A DNA stretch of 39,694 nucleotides. Source: Frankia sp. AgB32 (GTDB taxonomy: Bacteria > Actinomycetota > Actinomycetes > Frankiales > Frankiaceae). This document shows, piece after piece, positions 18,741 to 27,911 of this stretch (position 1 is its first letter; each line of letters begins with the position of its first letter). The position numbers were made by a program, and so were the translations under genes. The DNA lies in the NCBI RefSeq assembly GCF_023243045.1, contig NZ_JALKFX010000002.1:18338-58031 (forward strand), given 5' to 3'. Under the pieces are notes generated by a model. The model did not search any database. It was not told the DNA's origin and saw nothing but the letters and a program-made list of their open reading frames with translations.

Positions 18741-20480
18741 CTACGCGTAGCGGGTGGGCTCCGGGGCGGGCACCCGGTAGGCACCGACGGCTCCCGCCGG
18801 CACCGTCGGACAGGCCGGCGGCCGGGGCTCGACCCGGCGGTACGGCTCGCCCAGCGGCGGCCGTGGGTCCGGTTCGCCCCGGTTCGGCCAGAACGCCATC
18901 GCCCGTTCCGCCTGCGCGGTGATGGTCAGCGAAGGATTGGCGCCGAGGTTCGCGGAGACGGCCGCGCCGTCGGCCACGTGCAGCCCGTCGTACCCGTGGA
19001 CCCGCTGGTAGGGGTCGAGCACGCCGGTGGTCGGGTCGGCGCCGATCGACGCGCCGCCCAGGATGTGGGCGGTCATCGGGATGTCGGCGACCTCGCTGGC
19101 GGAACCGCCCGGGTAGCCGCCCAGCCGGGCCGCGAGCCGCCGGGCCGCGTCATTACCCGCCGGGATCCACGACGGGTTCGGCTCGCCGTGGCCCTGCCGG
19201 CTGGTGAGCCAGCGCAGGCCGAACGGGCCGCGCCGCAGGGACACGGTCAGCGAGTTGTCCCGCGACTGCATCACCAACATGATCATCGTTCGTTCCGACC
19301 ACCGCCACGGCAGCCAGGTGGCCAGCGCGTGATGCGGGTGCGCGAGCAGCCCGCGAAGGAACCTCACCCAGCGCGGCGACCGGCCGCCACCGTCCGTCAT
19401 CGGCGCGCTGACCAGCGCCATCAGGTTGCTCCCCCGCCCGTAACGGACCGGCTCCACGTGGGTGTGGCTGTTCGGGTAGAACGACGAGGTGATCGCCACC
19501 CCGCGGGAGACCCGGCGGTCGGGGCGGTAGCGGGTCGCGCCGAGGATCGACTCCGAGTTCGTCCGGGTGAGTTCGCCGAGCCGGGGCGAGAGCGCGGGCA
19601 GGTCACCCCGCTGCCGGGCGGCGAGCAGCAGCCGCTGGGTGCCGAGGGTGCCCGCGGCGAGGACGACCTGGCCCGCCGTCAGCGTCCGCCGGTCGCGCCG
19701 GCCCAGGCCCGGGGTGCGGGCGACGTCGACCTCGTAGCCACCGTCCGGCCGGGGCCGTAGCGCCGTCACCGTCGTGTCGGGCAGGATGCGGGCGCCGGCC
19801 CGTTCAGCCAGCCACAGGTAGTTGCGGTCGAGGGTGTTCTTGGCGCCCCGCCGACAGCCGGTCATGCACTCGCCGCACTCGACGCAGCCCGTGCGGTCGG
19901 GGCCGGCCCCACCGAAGTACGGGTCCGGCACCCGCACCCCGGGCTCCTGCCGGCCCTCGCGGCCGAAGAACACGCCGACCCGCGCCGGCGCGTAGCTGGC
20001 CGCGACCCCCATGTCCCGCGCCACCTCGCGGAACACCTCGTCGGCGTAGGTCGTCGTCGGGTTCGCGGTGACGCCGAGCATCCGCTCGGCCTGGTCGAAG
20101 TACGGCGCCAGCTCGGCCCGCCAGTCGGTGATGTCACGCCACTGCGGATCGGTGTAGAAGGCGTCGAGCGGTCGGTACAGCGTGTTGGCGTAGACGACGG
20201 AACCCCCGCCGACCGCCGTGCCCGACAGCACGAGAACACGGCCCAGCCAGGTGATCTTCTGGATGCCGTGGCAGCCGAGCCGCGGCAGCCACAGGTAGCG
20301 CCGCAGGTGCCAGTTGGTGCGCGGCAGGGTGTCCGGGGTGAACCGGCGGCCCGCCTCGACGACGAGGACCCGATAGCCCTTTTCCGCCAGCCGCAACGCA
20401 CTGACGCTGCCACCGAAGCCGCTACCGACGACGATCACATCGGCGTCGTCAGGACCGTCTACAGGTGCACCCACTGCCAT
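18741..20480 (-). CDS. GMC oxidoreductase, ChoD-like, with four-cysteine cluster
   Basis: 579-residue FAD-dependent oxidoreductase, the same length as Mycobacterium ChoD (Rv3409c, annotated as putative cholesterol oxidase). The Rossmann motif VIVVGSGFGGSVSALRLAEK starts at residue 15, with an Asp/Glu-type VVEAG at 40-44. GGGSVVYANT (91-100) and the C-terminal GADPTTGVLDPYQRVHGYDG and DGAAVSANLGANPSLTITA are standard GMC elements. C199, C202, C205 and C209 form CxxCxxCxxxC, a ferredoxin-like pattern shared with ChoD. The substrate is unproven: sterol or other alcohol. No signal peptide. The ATG at 20480 follows AGGTGG; the frame upstream is not GMC-like. It lies 146 nt downstream of the regulator on the same strand. 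Confidence 0.88.
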   Translation of the reverse strand: MAVGAPVDGPDDADVIVVGSGFGGSVSALRLAEKGYRVLVVEAGRRFTPDTLPRTNWHLRRYLWLPRLGCHGIQKITWLGRVLVLSGTAVGGGSVVYANTLYRPLDAFYTDPQWRDITDWRAELAPYFDQAERMLGVTANPTTTYADEVFREVARDMGVAASYAPARVGVFFGREGRQEPGVRVPDPYFGGAGPDRTGCVECGECMTGCRRGAKNTLDRNYLWLAERAGARILPDTTVTALRPRPDGGYEVDVARTPGLGRRDRRTLTAGQVVLAAGTLGTQRLLLAARQRGDLPALSPRLGELTRTNSESILGATRYRPDRRVSRGVAITSSFYPNSHTHVEPVRYGRGSNLMALVSAPMTDGGGRSPRWVRFLRGLLAHPHHALATWLPWRWSERTMIMLVMQSRDNSLTVSLRRGPFGLRWLTSRQGHGEPNPSWIPAGNDAARRLAARLGGYPGGSASEVADIPMTAHILGGASIGADPTTGVLDPYQRVHGYDGLHVADGAAVSANLGANPSLTITAQAERAMAFWPNRGEPDPRPPLGEPYRRVEPRPPACPTVPAGAVGAYRVPAPEPTRYA

Positions 20481-20626
20481 GCCCGCCACCTGTCGCCGTC
20501 GATAGCTCCCACCCCATGATGGGCCGCCTGCCGGGCAACGCAATACGGCGAGGGCCGGGGGTGGCAGCGGCTCAGCTCGCCGCGGCGGTGCGCGTTCCGC
20601 TGGGGCTCGCCGCGGGACGGGCTGCC

Positions 20627-22273
20627 TCAGGCCGCGCCACCCGCCGCCGCGTGTTCGCGTGCCCGCGCCTCGCGGGCCGCGCGGGCCGCCCGCTCGATCG
20701 CCTCCAGGGGCGGCCGCGGGATCTCCACCGGCCGGGCCTCGGTCTGTGGTGTCTCCGGCCGCGCGGTCGGTCGGGATCCGTTCGGCCTGGTCGCGCTCGA
20801 CCGGGGGCCGCCGGTCCGGGCCGGTGCCGCCCCGGCGGACGCCGGCTCGCGGAGCTGATCGGCCCGTCGCTCCAGGCAGGACCGGCACCCGCATTCCGCC
20901 GACGACCGGGGGAGACGGTCGAGCCGCCAGGAGAGGTTGTCGATCTCGTCGCCGTCGCCGACGAGCACACCGGTACTGATGATGTGGACCAGATGCAGCG
21001 CCAGCGTCACCGGATCCCAGTCGTCCCCACCGAAGATCACCTGGAGCTTGCCGAAGATGTCCAGGTAGTCGGAGGTCGGCCGGCGCATCGCGTTCGCCAG
21101 CACGTTGATCACCTGGGTGGCCGCGAGAGTCATCGGGGCCGGCGGCGGCGGGGGCAGCGGCACGGTGGGCGCCGAGGGGTCGTCGGCAGCGTCATCCCGC
21201 TCGGCGGAGACAGGCTCCGGCACGTCGGTCACCGGGTCGCGCTCGTCGGGCCCGGCGCCGGGCGCCGCCCTGTACCCGAGAGACCCCGACCCGAGAGATC
21301 CCGACCCGGCTGGCCCTGACCAGACTGGCGGGGAGTCGACCGGCGGGGAGTCGACGGACGGCGAGGCTTCGATGAACGGCGCGGGCTGACTCGCGGGCGG
21401 TGAGGCCGGCGTAGGCACCGCGCTCGGTGGGGCGGCGGGCGTGCCGACGAAGGCCGTGGGTCCGGCGGGTGCCGAGGGCCCGGCGGGTGCCGACGAGTCG
21501 GCGTGCGGGTTGCCGACGGTGACGCTGTCGGCGGCGCCGAGCCGGTCGCCCTCGGCCGGCTGGTCGGCGTACTCCGCCGGGCGCGGCTGCGGATCGCCCG
21601 GCGGGACGTCCTGCGTCCGCTGGCCGTCAGGCGGCGGGTTGCCCTGCGCGCTGTCCGGGGAGGAGGAGCGCCTCGACGGGACGATGTCGACGACGATGCC
21701 GCTGTCGTCACGGGCCGCGTCGCCGCCCACCGTCGCCATCGCGCGGCTGCGCCGACGCGTCCCGGTCCTGGCGTGTGCACCGGCGCGGGAGCGTCGGGCC
21801 CGGCGTCGGGGCGAACTACCGCCCGCGGCAGTCGCGTCGGCGGTCCCGGCCGGGTTCGCGGTCTCGGGGGATTCCACGAGTCGCACGAGGCCGGCCTCGA
21901 CGGCCGAGTCGGGAATGGTCAGGGCGAACCTGGTCGTCCGGCCGGCGGCCGGGCGGGCGACCGTCGTCAACCAACCCTCCCGCCGCAGCCGCGAGACCTG
22001 ACGCTGCACGTGGGTCCGGCTGTAGCCGGTCTGCTCCATCAGGGTGAGCAGGCCGGGACCGCTGACGGCCGCGCCGGAGGGCACGATCGGCGGCGCCTGC
22101 GCGACGTGGCACGCGAGGGTGCAGGCGACCAGCTTCGCCGCGGAGGGCATCGGCGCCCGCAGCACCGCCCGCTGCCAGCCGCCGCGGTCGGCGATGAGGG
22201 TTCCCGGCTCCTGTGCCGCCCGAACCGAAACCAGAGCACCGGGGAGGGTGAGCTGGATGGTGTCCGGCGACAC
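20627..22273 (-). CDS. Winged-helix protein with long disordered linker and unknown C-terminal domain
   Basis: About 548 residues. A winged helix-turn-helix domain lies at about 40-122: MPSAAKLVACTLACHV, then QTGYSRTHVQRQVSRLRREG as recognition helices and WLTTVARP...TTRFALT as the wing. Residues about 125-380 are disordered, rich in Pro, Ser, Ala and Arg, with in-frame repeats (APAGPS, DSPPV, GSGSLG). A compact domain at about 381-475 (NVLANAMRRPTSDYLDIFGK, WDPVTLALHLVHIISTGVLV) ends in CGCRSC, a possible metal site. A charged Ala/Arg helix closes the protein. I recognise no named family; a transcription or replication/partition regulator is possible. The GTG at 22273 has AAGGAGG 3 nt upstream, rather close; an ATG at 22474 is the alternative. 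Confidence 0.75.
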   Translation of the reverse strand: MSPDTIQLTLPGALVSVRAAQEPGTLIADRGGWQRAVLRAPMPSAAKLVACTLACHVAQAPPIVPSGAAVSGPGLLTLMEQTGYSRTHVQRQVSRLRREGWLTTVARPAAGRTTRFALTIPDSAVEAGLVRLVESPETANPAGTADATAAGGSSPRRRARRSRAGAHARTGTRRRSRAMATVGGDAARDDSGIVVDIVPSRRSSSPDSAQGNPPPDGQRTQDVPPGDPQPRPAEYADQPAEGDRLGAADSVTVGNPHADSSAPAGPSAPAGPTAFVGTPAAPPSAVPTPASPPASQPAPFIEASPSVDSPPVDSPPVWSGPAGSGSLGSGSLGYRAAPGAGPDERDPVTDVPEPVSAERDDAADDPSAPTVPLPPPPPAPMTLAATQVINVLANAMRRPTSDYLDIFGKLQVIFGGDDWDPVTLALHLVHIISTGVLVGDGDEIDNLSWRLDRLPRSSAECGCRSCLERRADQLREPASAGAAPARTGGPRSSATRPNGSRPTARPETPQTEARPVEIPRPPLEAIERAARAAREARAREHAAAGGAA

Positions 22274-22276
22274 GTG

Positions 22277-22283
22277 CCTCCTT
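22277..22283 (-). promoter_or_regulatory. Ribosome binding site deciding the GTG start at 22273
   Basis: On the minus strand these bases read AAGGAGG, perfect anti-16S complementarity but only 3 nt from the GTG. If the upstream ATG (22474) were used, these bases would encode two rare AGG arginine codons in a row, which favours the ribosome-site reading. Confidence 0.5.
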
Positions 22284-22474
22284 CCCTGGGCTGGGTCACT
22301 CGATGGTGACGGACTGCCCGGATCTGACGCGGTCGCGGCCGGCTGTTCGGGGATCACACCCACCGGAACGGGATCGATGGGTCGTGGGCGGGTCGACGTC
22401 TGTTCAGGCACCGTACTCCGCACCGGGTCAAGGGGCTCCTGCGGGGAGCCACCACGCTCACATGAAGAGGACAT

Positions 22475-23736
22475 GACTCCATCACTGCCGTTGGGTGGTC
22501 GTGGTGTGACAGAAACATCAAACCGCCGATGACTGCTGCAAAGCAAAATGGAACGCAAAGGGACCACGATAAAGCCACACTCGGAATCGAATAACCAATT
22601 GACAGGTGCAAGGAAAATCTTCCGGCAGGAGATTGAAGAGCGCGAAGTAGGTTTCTCTGTAGATTTTCTCCAGGGTGCCTGGGTGAGCATCTGGACATGG
22701 GTTGCCCTCGCTTACGGATCGAGCTTGCTGGCGGCCGGGCCCGGACCCGGCCGCACCCGTAACCCGGGGTCTCCCGGCCCCAGCCGGCGACCGCCCCTGG
22801 GGACCAGGCCGGTCTCGCGGAACCACCGCCGACTTCGGCCGGCACAGCCGAGCATCGAACGCCAGCGGAGTCCGGCGCCGGGTCGGCCGCCTCCGGTGCG
22901 CCCGCCGGCCACCCGAGCCCGATGACCGCCGGGAGGCCCTCCGGCGCCGCCACGACGTGGCCGGCGATCAGGTTCGGGCCGTCGGCGACCGGCAGGCGAC
23001 CAACGGTGATAAAGCAACCCGCGGGTACCGCCGGAATTACCGTCGAGCGCCTTCCCGAGCAGCACCACAGAGGACCTTTCTCATCCCCGCGCGGACCGCC
23101 CCGCACACCCGTGGGTAAACCCGTCGCGACGACCCGCGAGTGCCGCTCCCGACAATGGAGCGACATTCACGACGGCCGTCGACGGCGACCGGGTCCGGTA
23201 GTAACGGAATACCAACAAACGACCGACGTGGTCAGGCTCGCCGGCCGCCCCGCCAATCAATGACATTCACCACCACGGCAGATCGGCGACAGCGGGTTCC
23301 CCGCCGGTGACATCGCGCGGCGGTGTTCGCCCCCTGTTCGGGCTTACCCCGGAATGCGAAGATCCCAGCCCGGTGGATACCTGGCGATGATCGCCTGCCG
23401 GCGGCCGGTGGCCGACGCACTCCCGTCATCCCACACAACCCCGCGCCACGGACGGAAGGTCATCTCGGCATCAGGTGTGGCGGAGCTGGCTCTGGTAGCG
23501 CCGCCACCGGCATAACCCACGCGCGGAACTCCGTCCCGAGACGTCCTCCGGACCCAGGCAACTCCGACCCTCCGCCCAGCCAGTCCAGACCGGGCCGCAA
23601 CATCCACTCCCCCCTGACCAGCAACGGATGCCCGACGTCTGCCACCGGAAAGGCCTCGTGACGAGTTCCGGGATCCGGCCGACGGGGTATCGACCCGGGC
23701 GGGTGCGGATCCTCCTGCTCACCGAGGAGGTGGCGG
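22475..23736. other. Gene-poor stretch of about 1.3 kb
   Basis: No gene is supported. Bases 22510-22690 are clearly AT-richer than the surroundings and probably hold the promoter of the winged-helix gene. From 22700 to 23735 the GC content rises again but no frame shows sustained actinobacterial codon bias, family motifs or a good start. A minus-strand frame at about 22750-23050 has a short protein-like run (LPVADGPNLIAGHVVAAPEG), which could be a decayed gene. No tRNA, inverted terminal repeats or insertion-sequence hallmarks were seen. Confidence 0.6.
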
Positions 23737-24603
23737 ATGACCGACGACATCGTTGTCGGGGTCGATGGCTCCGAGGGCTCCCGCACGGCATTGGCCTGGG
23801 GGTTCGCCGAGGCCGAGCGGCAAGGCTGCGGGCTGCGGGCGGTCGTCGGGATCGGCTCCGGGGGGGAGGGCCAGGCGCGGCGGGAGGCCGCGGACGGCCT
23901 GGCGGAGCAGGCGGCGCACATGCTGCACCAGACCGTGACGGCGACCGCGCCGGCCACCGCCCGGACCGCGGTGGCCGAGGAGGTCGTGGACCGGCCCGGC
24001 GCCGAAGCGCTGCTCACGGTCGGGTACGGCGCCCGCATGATCGTGGTCGGTGCCCGCGGCCGCGGGTTGCTCCACCGCCTGCGGGTCGGTTCGGTCAGCA
24101 CGTCGGTGGCCGTGCACTCGCCAACCCCGGTCGTGATCGCGCGCGGGGACACCCGGGGGCCTGCCCCGGGTCGGGAGCCGCGGCCGGTCGTCGTGGGCGT
24201 GGACGGCTCGCCGAACTCCCTCGCCGCCCTGGGGTGGGCCGCGGCGGAGGCCGACCAGCGTGGGGTCGCGCTGATCGCCGTGCACGCCTGGCTCGTGGCG
24301 CTGCCGCTGCCGTTCGCCGCCTCGCCCGGCGAGATCACCCAGGATCTGGAGGACCAGGCCCAGGCCAGTCTCGACGAAACGCTGGCCAGGGTGCGCCCCG
24401 CGCTGCCCGCCGGCCTCGACGTCCAGCGCCGGGTGGTGCCGAGCTCGCCGACGCAGGCGCTGCTGACCGCCGGCCGGGAGGCAGACCTGATCGTTGTGGG
24501 CGCTCGTGGGCACGGCGGCTTCACCGAACTGCTGCTGGGCTCGGTGAGCCACCAGTGCATGATCCACTCGCCGGTCCCGGTGGCGATCATTCGCCGGGAC
24601 TGA
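23737..24603 (+). CDS. Tandem universal stress protein (two UspA domains)
   Basis: 288 residues made of two UspA domains (about 1-145 and 150-288). Each begins with the beta strand IVVGVDGSEGS / VVVGVDGSPNS and ends with the ATP-binding pattern G-x2-G-x9-G-S: GARGRGLLHRLRVGS in the first domain and GARGHGGFTELLLGS in the second. The family binds ATP and is typically induced by hypoxia, stationary phase or redox stress; tandem forms of this size are common in Mycobacterium. GAGGAGG lies 8 nt before the ATG at 23737. It converges with the calpain-like gene, only 21 nt apart. Confidence 0.93.
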   Translation: MTDDIVVGVDGSEGSRTALAWGFAEAERQGCGLRAVVGIGSGGEGQARREAADGLAEQAAHMLHQTVTATAPATARTAVAEEVVDRPGAEALLTVGYGARMIVVGARGRGLLHRLRVGSVSTSVAVHSPTPVVIARGDTRGPAPGREPRPVVVGVDGSPNSLAALGWAAAEADQRGVALIAVHAWLVALPLPFAASPGEITQDLEDQAQASLDETLARVRPALPAGLDVQRRVVPSSPTQALLTAGREADLIVVGARGHGGFTELLLGSVSHQCMIHSPVPVAIIRRD

Positions 24604-24624
24604 GATGGCTGGCCGCGGGTCTGG

Positions 24625-26475
24625 TCAGCGGGTGGCGCCGTACGCGACGGTGCGGGCGTCGGGTACCACCCATGACCACGGATACCACCGCTCGTTGGTC
24701 TCGCCGGGCGGCGGATCCCACGGGTTGCGCAGAAGCACCCGGCCACCCCTGACGTCCACCGCGAGCAGGGCATAGGCGTGCGCGGCAGCCAGGCCACCCG
24801 GTCGGGTGCGGCTCCTGGTGGTGACGGTGACCGCCGCTCCCCCGCGCAGCAGCCCCGCGAGGTCGGCGACCGCGAACCCGCCGGCGTCGCGATGACCCAC
24901 CGGACGCCCGGTGAGCGTCCGCAGTCCGTCCGCGGCGCTGCCGTAACCGATCCGCGGATATCCACCGTGCAGGCGGGCGTACGCCTTCTCGTACAGGGCC
25001 GGCCACAGTTCCGGCTGGTCCGCGCCGTTGTCGGCGTCCATCGCGAGTTCCTGGACGGAATCGAGCCCACCACCGGCGGTTCCCGGGAGGCGGCGGGCAG
25101 GCAGGGTCGCGGTGACCGTCACGGCGACCCCGCCGCCACCACCCGGATGGAGGGTGACGGTGACGGTGCCGTTGGGATTGCGGCGCAGCCCGTCCGCGAT
25201 CCGGCCGGGATTCTGGTGCGCCACGCCGATCAGGGCCGCTGCCAGGTAGCAGTCGGCGACGCCGCCCTGCCCCACGTCGCCGGGTGCGGCGCCGGCGAGC
25301 ACCAGGGGATCGCCCGATCGGTCCACCTCGAGCACCGGGCCGGGCCGCCCGTCGCCGGTCGGAATGGGCGCCGCGGGCTCCAACCAGGGCAGCACCCGGA
25401 CGAGTTCGGCGACCATCGCCCGCGGGGCGCCAGCGAGCAGATCGTCCGCGAGACCAGCCAGCTCGGCGGCCACCAACACCGTGGCTGGCCCGAGCGACGC
25501 CATCAGGCGCTCCGCCAGCGCGGCCAGGACTACCAACGGATCGCCCCGCAACGCGCCGATGACACCGGCCCGCTCGGCTCCGGTCAGGCTCGCGAGTCGC
25601 GCGCGGGCAGTCCGCAGGTCCGCGACCGTCGGCACCCCACCAGCGGATTGGTGCCGCCCGCGGCCCGAACCCGGCATGAGCAGCGCGAGGAGCCCCGCCG
25701 CCAGGCCAAACACCGCCAGCCCAGACTCCGCCAGCCCGGACTCGCCCAGCCCAGACGCCGCCGGCTCGGGACCGCCCGGGCGCCGCGCCGGTCGCAGGAT
25801 CGGCGCGGCAGCCAGTCGGGTGAGTCCGCGTTCGAGGTCGGCGGCGACCGCGGGCGCCTGCGCCGCGACCGCCCGCAGCCCGCGCCCGGCCGCTGCGGCG
25901 TCGAGCCCCACGTCCGCCGGAACGGTCACGGCGGCGCGGTGCGCGGCGCGCCCGGCATCGGTCACCGCGATGCCGACAACCCGCAGCAGCGCCTGCGCCG
26001 CGCGACCGGCCCGGCGCAGCCGGGTGGCGAAGGCGGCGAGCTCGATCGGATCGAGTCGGATCACACCGGCCGCGGCCCCCCGCGACCCGGGCTCCGCGGC
26101 GGTCACCGCCCCCAGGCACGGCATCTCCACCGGCGGGCTCCCCACCAGTGCCATCCCCACCGGCGGCATCCGGACCGGCGGTGATCCCGCGCCTGACTCC
26201 GCGGCGGCCAGTCGGTCCAGCCAGGCCGCTCGGCGGCGCAACGCCTCGGCATCGGCGTCGAGCGCGCGCGCCCAGCCGGTGAGCCTGGTCTCGAGCCGCG
26301 CCTGCAGCGGCGAACCACCCGTTCGGAGCACCGCGAGGGCTCCGGCCCCGATTCCGAGCGGCCCGGCGGTCAGCTCGGTCGCGAGGCGCCGCAGGGTCGC
26401 GGCGTGGCCGCGCAGGTCCTCCGCCGATCCGGGCGGCAGGCCGGCGCCGGCGGCGGAAGCAGGTCCACAACGCAT
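24625..26475 (-). CDS. Calpain-like (C2) cysteine protease domain protein with helical N-terminal region
   Basis: About 616 residues. The N-terminal part (1-300) is Ala/Arg-rich and helical (AEDLRGHAATLRRLATELTA, WARALDADAEALRRRAAWLD), similar in style to WXG100-like or coiled secretion domains, although no WXG motif is evident. A hydrophobic segment (GLAVFGLAAGLLALLMPG) lies near 265-285. The C-terminal 240 residues match peptidase C2: C409 in GGVADCYLAAAL, H566 in AAHAYALLAV and N584 in LLRNPWDPP, in calpain order; the Cys-His distance (157) equals that of classical calpain. No Ca-binding EF-hands are visible. Substrate and localisation unknown. The start is ambiguous: ATG 26475 is preferred; ATG 26580 is also in frame. 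Confidence 0.78.
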   Translation of the reverse strand: MRCGPASAAGAGLPPGSAEDLRGHAATLRRLATELTAGPLGIGAGALAVLRTGGSPLQARLETRLTGWARALDADAEALRRRAAWLDRLAAAESGAGSPPVRMPPVGMALVGSPPVEMPCLGAVTAAEPGSRGAAAGVIRLDPIELAAFATRLRRAGRAAQALLRVVGIAVTDAGRAAHRAAVTVPADVGLDAAAAGRGLRAVAAQAPAVAADLERGLTRLAAAPILRPARRPGGPEPAASGLGESGLAESGLAVFGLAAGLLALLMPGSGRGRHQSAGGVPTVADLRTARARLASLTGAERAGVIGALRGDPLVVLAALAERLMASLGPATVLVAAELAGLADDLLAGAPRAMVAELVRVLPWLEPAAPIPTGDGRPGPVLEVDRSGDPLVLAGAAPGDVGQGGVADCYLAAALIGVAHQNPGRIADGLRRNPNGTVTVTLHPGGGGGVAVTVTATLPARRLPGTAGGGLDSVQELAMDADNGADQPELWPALYEKAYARLHGGYPRIGYGSAADGLRTLTGRPVGHRDAGGFAVADLAGLLRGGAAVTVTTRSRTRPGGLAAAHAYALLAVDVRGGRVLLRNPWDPPPGETNERWYPWSWVVPDARTVAYGATR

Positions 26476-26655
26476 AGGTCGTCCGTCCGCATCGTCCCCG
26501 GCCCGCTGATCGCAGGGTAGGCCGCTGCCTGGTGGCCCACGCCGGCGGCTGCCCGTGGCCCGCGACCCGTGGCGGCTCATCGCGCTAAGGTTTGATCATT
26601 TGGTCGGGTGCGTCCGTGTTCCGCGAACACGGCGCCGAGTGTCGGGAGGGTGCCC

Positions 26656-27876
26656 GTGCCCGAGGCCGTTGTCGTCGCCACGGCCCGATCACCGATCGGG
26701 CGGGCCTTCAAGGGCTCGTTGCGTGGCCTGCGAGCGGACGACCTGGCCGCCACGATCGTGCGGGCCGCGCTCGACCAGGTGCCGATGCTGGACCCCACCG
26801 GGATCGACGACCTGATCGTCGGCTGCGGGCTGCCCGGCGGCGAGCAGGGGCACAACATCGGCCGCGTCGTGGCCGTCACCCTCGGGCTGGACGGCGTTCC
26901 GGGCACCACCGTGGCCCGTTACTGCGCCTCGTCCCTGCAGGCGATCCGGATGGCGATGCACGCCATCCGGGCAGGCGAGGGTGACGTGTTCGTGGCGGCC
27001 GGCGTCGAGGTCATCAGTGGATTCGTCCGGGGCAACAGCGACAGCCTGCCGGACACCCAGAACCCGGGCTACGCCGCCGCCCAGGAACGCACGGCCGCGA
27101 GCGCCCTGGCCGGCAGCCCGCCGTGGACGGATCCGCGCTGCTTCGGCGAGTTCCCCGACGTGTACATGGCCATGGGCCAGACGGCCGAGAACGTCGCCCA
27201 GCTCACCGGGATCAGCCGCGCCGAGCAGGACGCCTTCGCCTGCCGCTCGCAGAACCTCGCCGAGCGGGCGGTTGTCGACGGCTTCTACAAGCGCGAGATC
27301 ACCCCGGTCCGGCTGCCGGACGGCACGGTCGTCGACAGCGACGACGGGCCGCGGCCGGGCACGACCGTCGAGACCCTGGCCACCCTGTCGCCGGTGTTCC
27401 GCCCGGACGGGACGGTCACCGCGGGCAATGCCTGCCCGCTCAACGACGGCGCGGCGGCGATCGTCATCATGAGCGACACCCGGGCGCGCGCGCTCGGGGT
27501 GACGCCGATGGCCCGGCTCGTCTCGACCGGAGTCAGCGCGCTGTCGCCGGAGATCATGGGACTCGCCCCGGTGGAGGCGTGCCGACGTGCCCTGGCCCGG
27601 GCCGGGATGTCGATCGACGACGTTGACCTCGTCGAGATCAACGAGGCGTTCGCCGCGCAGGTCGTGCCCACCTATCGTCAGCTCGGCGTGGATCTCGCCC
27701 GGCTGAACGTGCATGGCGGCGCCATCGCCCTGGGCCATCCGGTCGGCATGACCGGCGCGCGCATCCTGACGACGCTGGTCAACGGCCTACGTAACACCGA
27801 CACGACAATCGGCCTCGAGACGATGTGCGTCAGCGGCGGCCAGGGCATGGCGCTGGTCGTGGAGCGGATGTCCTGA
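26656..27876 (+). CDS. Thiolase family acetyl-CoA acyltransferase
   Basis: 406 residues, a complete thiolase. It condenses or cleaves 3-ketoacyl-CoA in beta-oxidation or acetoacetyl-CoA formation. The acyl-accepting cysteine is C90 ([11 protein letters not shown]), the catalytic bases are H361 in [14 protein letters not shown] and C391 in CVSGGQG, and EINEAF is present. The sequence [10 protein letters not shown] is typical of FadA-type degradative thiolases. GTG at 26656 is chosen because GGGAGG lies 6 nt upstream. The gene is divergent from the calpain-like gene and converges on the PAP2 gene. No other beta-oxidation gene is adjacent, so the pathway is not determined. Confidence 0.92.
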   Translation: MPEAVVVATARSPIGRAFKGSLRGLRADDLAATIVRAALDQVPMLDPTGIDDLIVGCGLPGGEQGHNIGRVVAVTLGLDGVPGTTVARYCASSLQAIRMAMHAIRAGEGDVFVAAGVEVISGFVRGNSDSLPDTQNPGYAAAQERTAASALAGSPPWTDPRCFGEFPDVYMAMGQTAENVAQLTGISRAEQDAFACRSQNLAERAVVDGFYKREITPVRLPDGTVVDSDDGPRPGTTVETLATLSPVFRPDGTVTAGNACPLNDGAAAIVIMSDTRARALGVTPMARLVSTGVSALSPEIMGLAPVEACRRALARAGMSIDDVDLVEINEAFAAQVVPTYRQLGVDLARLNVHGGAIALGHPVGMTGARILTTLVNGLRNTDTTIGLETMCVSGGQGMALVVERMS

Positions 27877-27911
27877 CCGGGCCCAGTCCGGTCCAGTCCG
27901 TCGTCGGTCGG

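Noticed and set aside
22354-23166. Minus-strand frame of about 270 codons upstream of the winged-helix gene
   Set aside because: Only a short stretch looks protein-like; the rest crosses the AT-rich promoter and overlaps another frame, with no good start. Mentioned as a possible remnant only.
22500-23740. Insertion sequence or prophage remnant
   Set aside because: No transposase or integrase motif, no terminal inverted repeats and no target duplication could be found.
24778-26509. Plus-strand open frames across the calpain-like gene
   Set aside because: Arg/Pro/Ala shadow translations without motifs; the minus frame has the catalytic Cys, His and Asn in calpain order.
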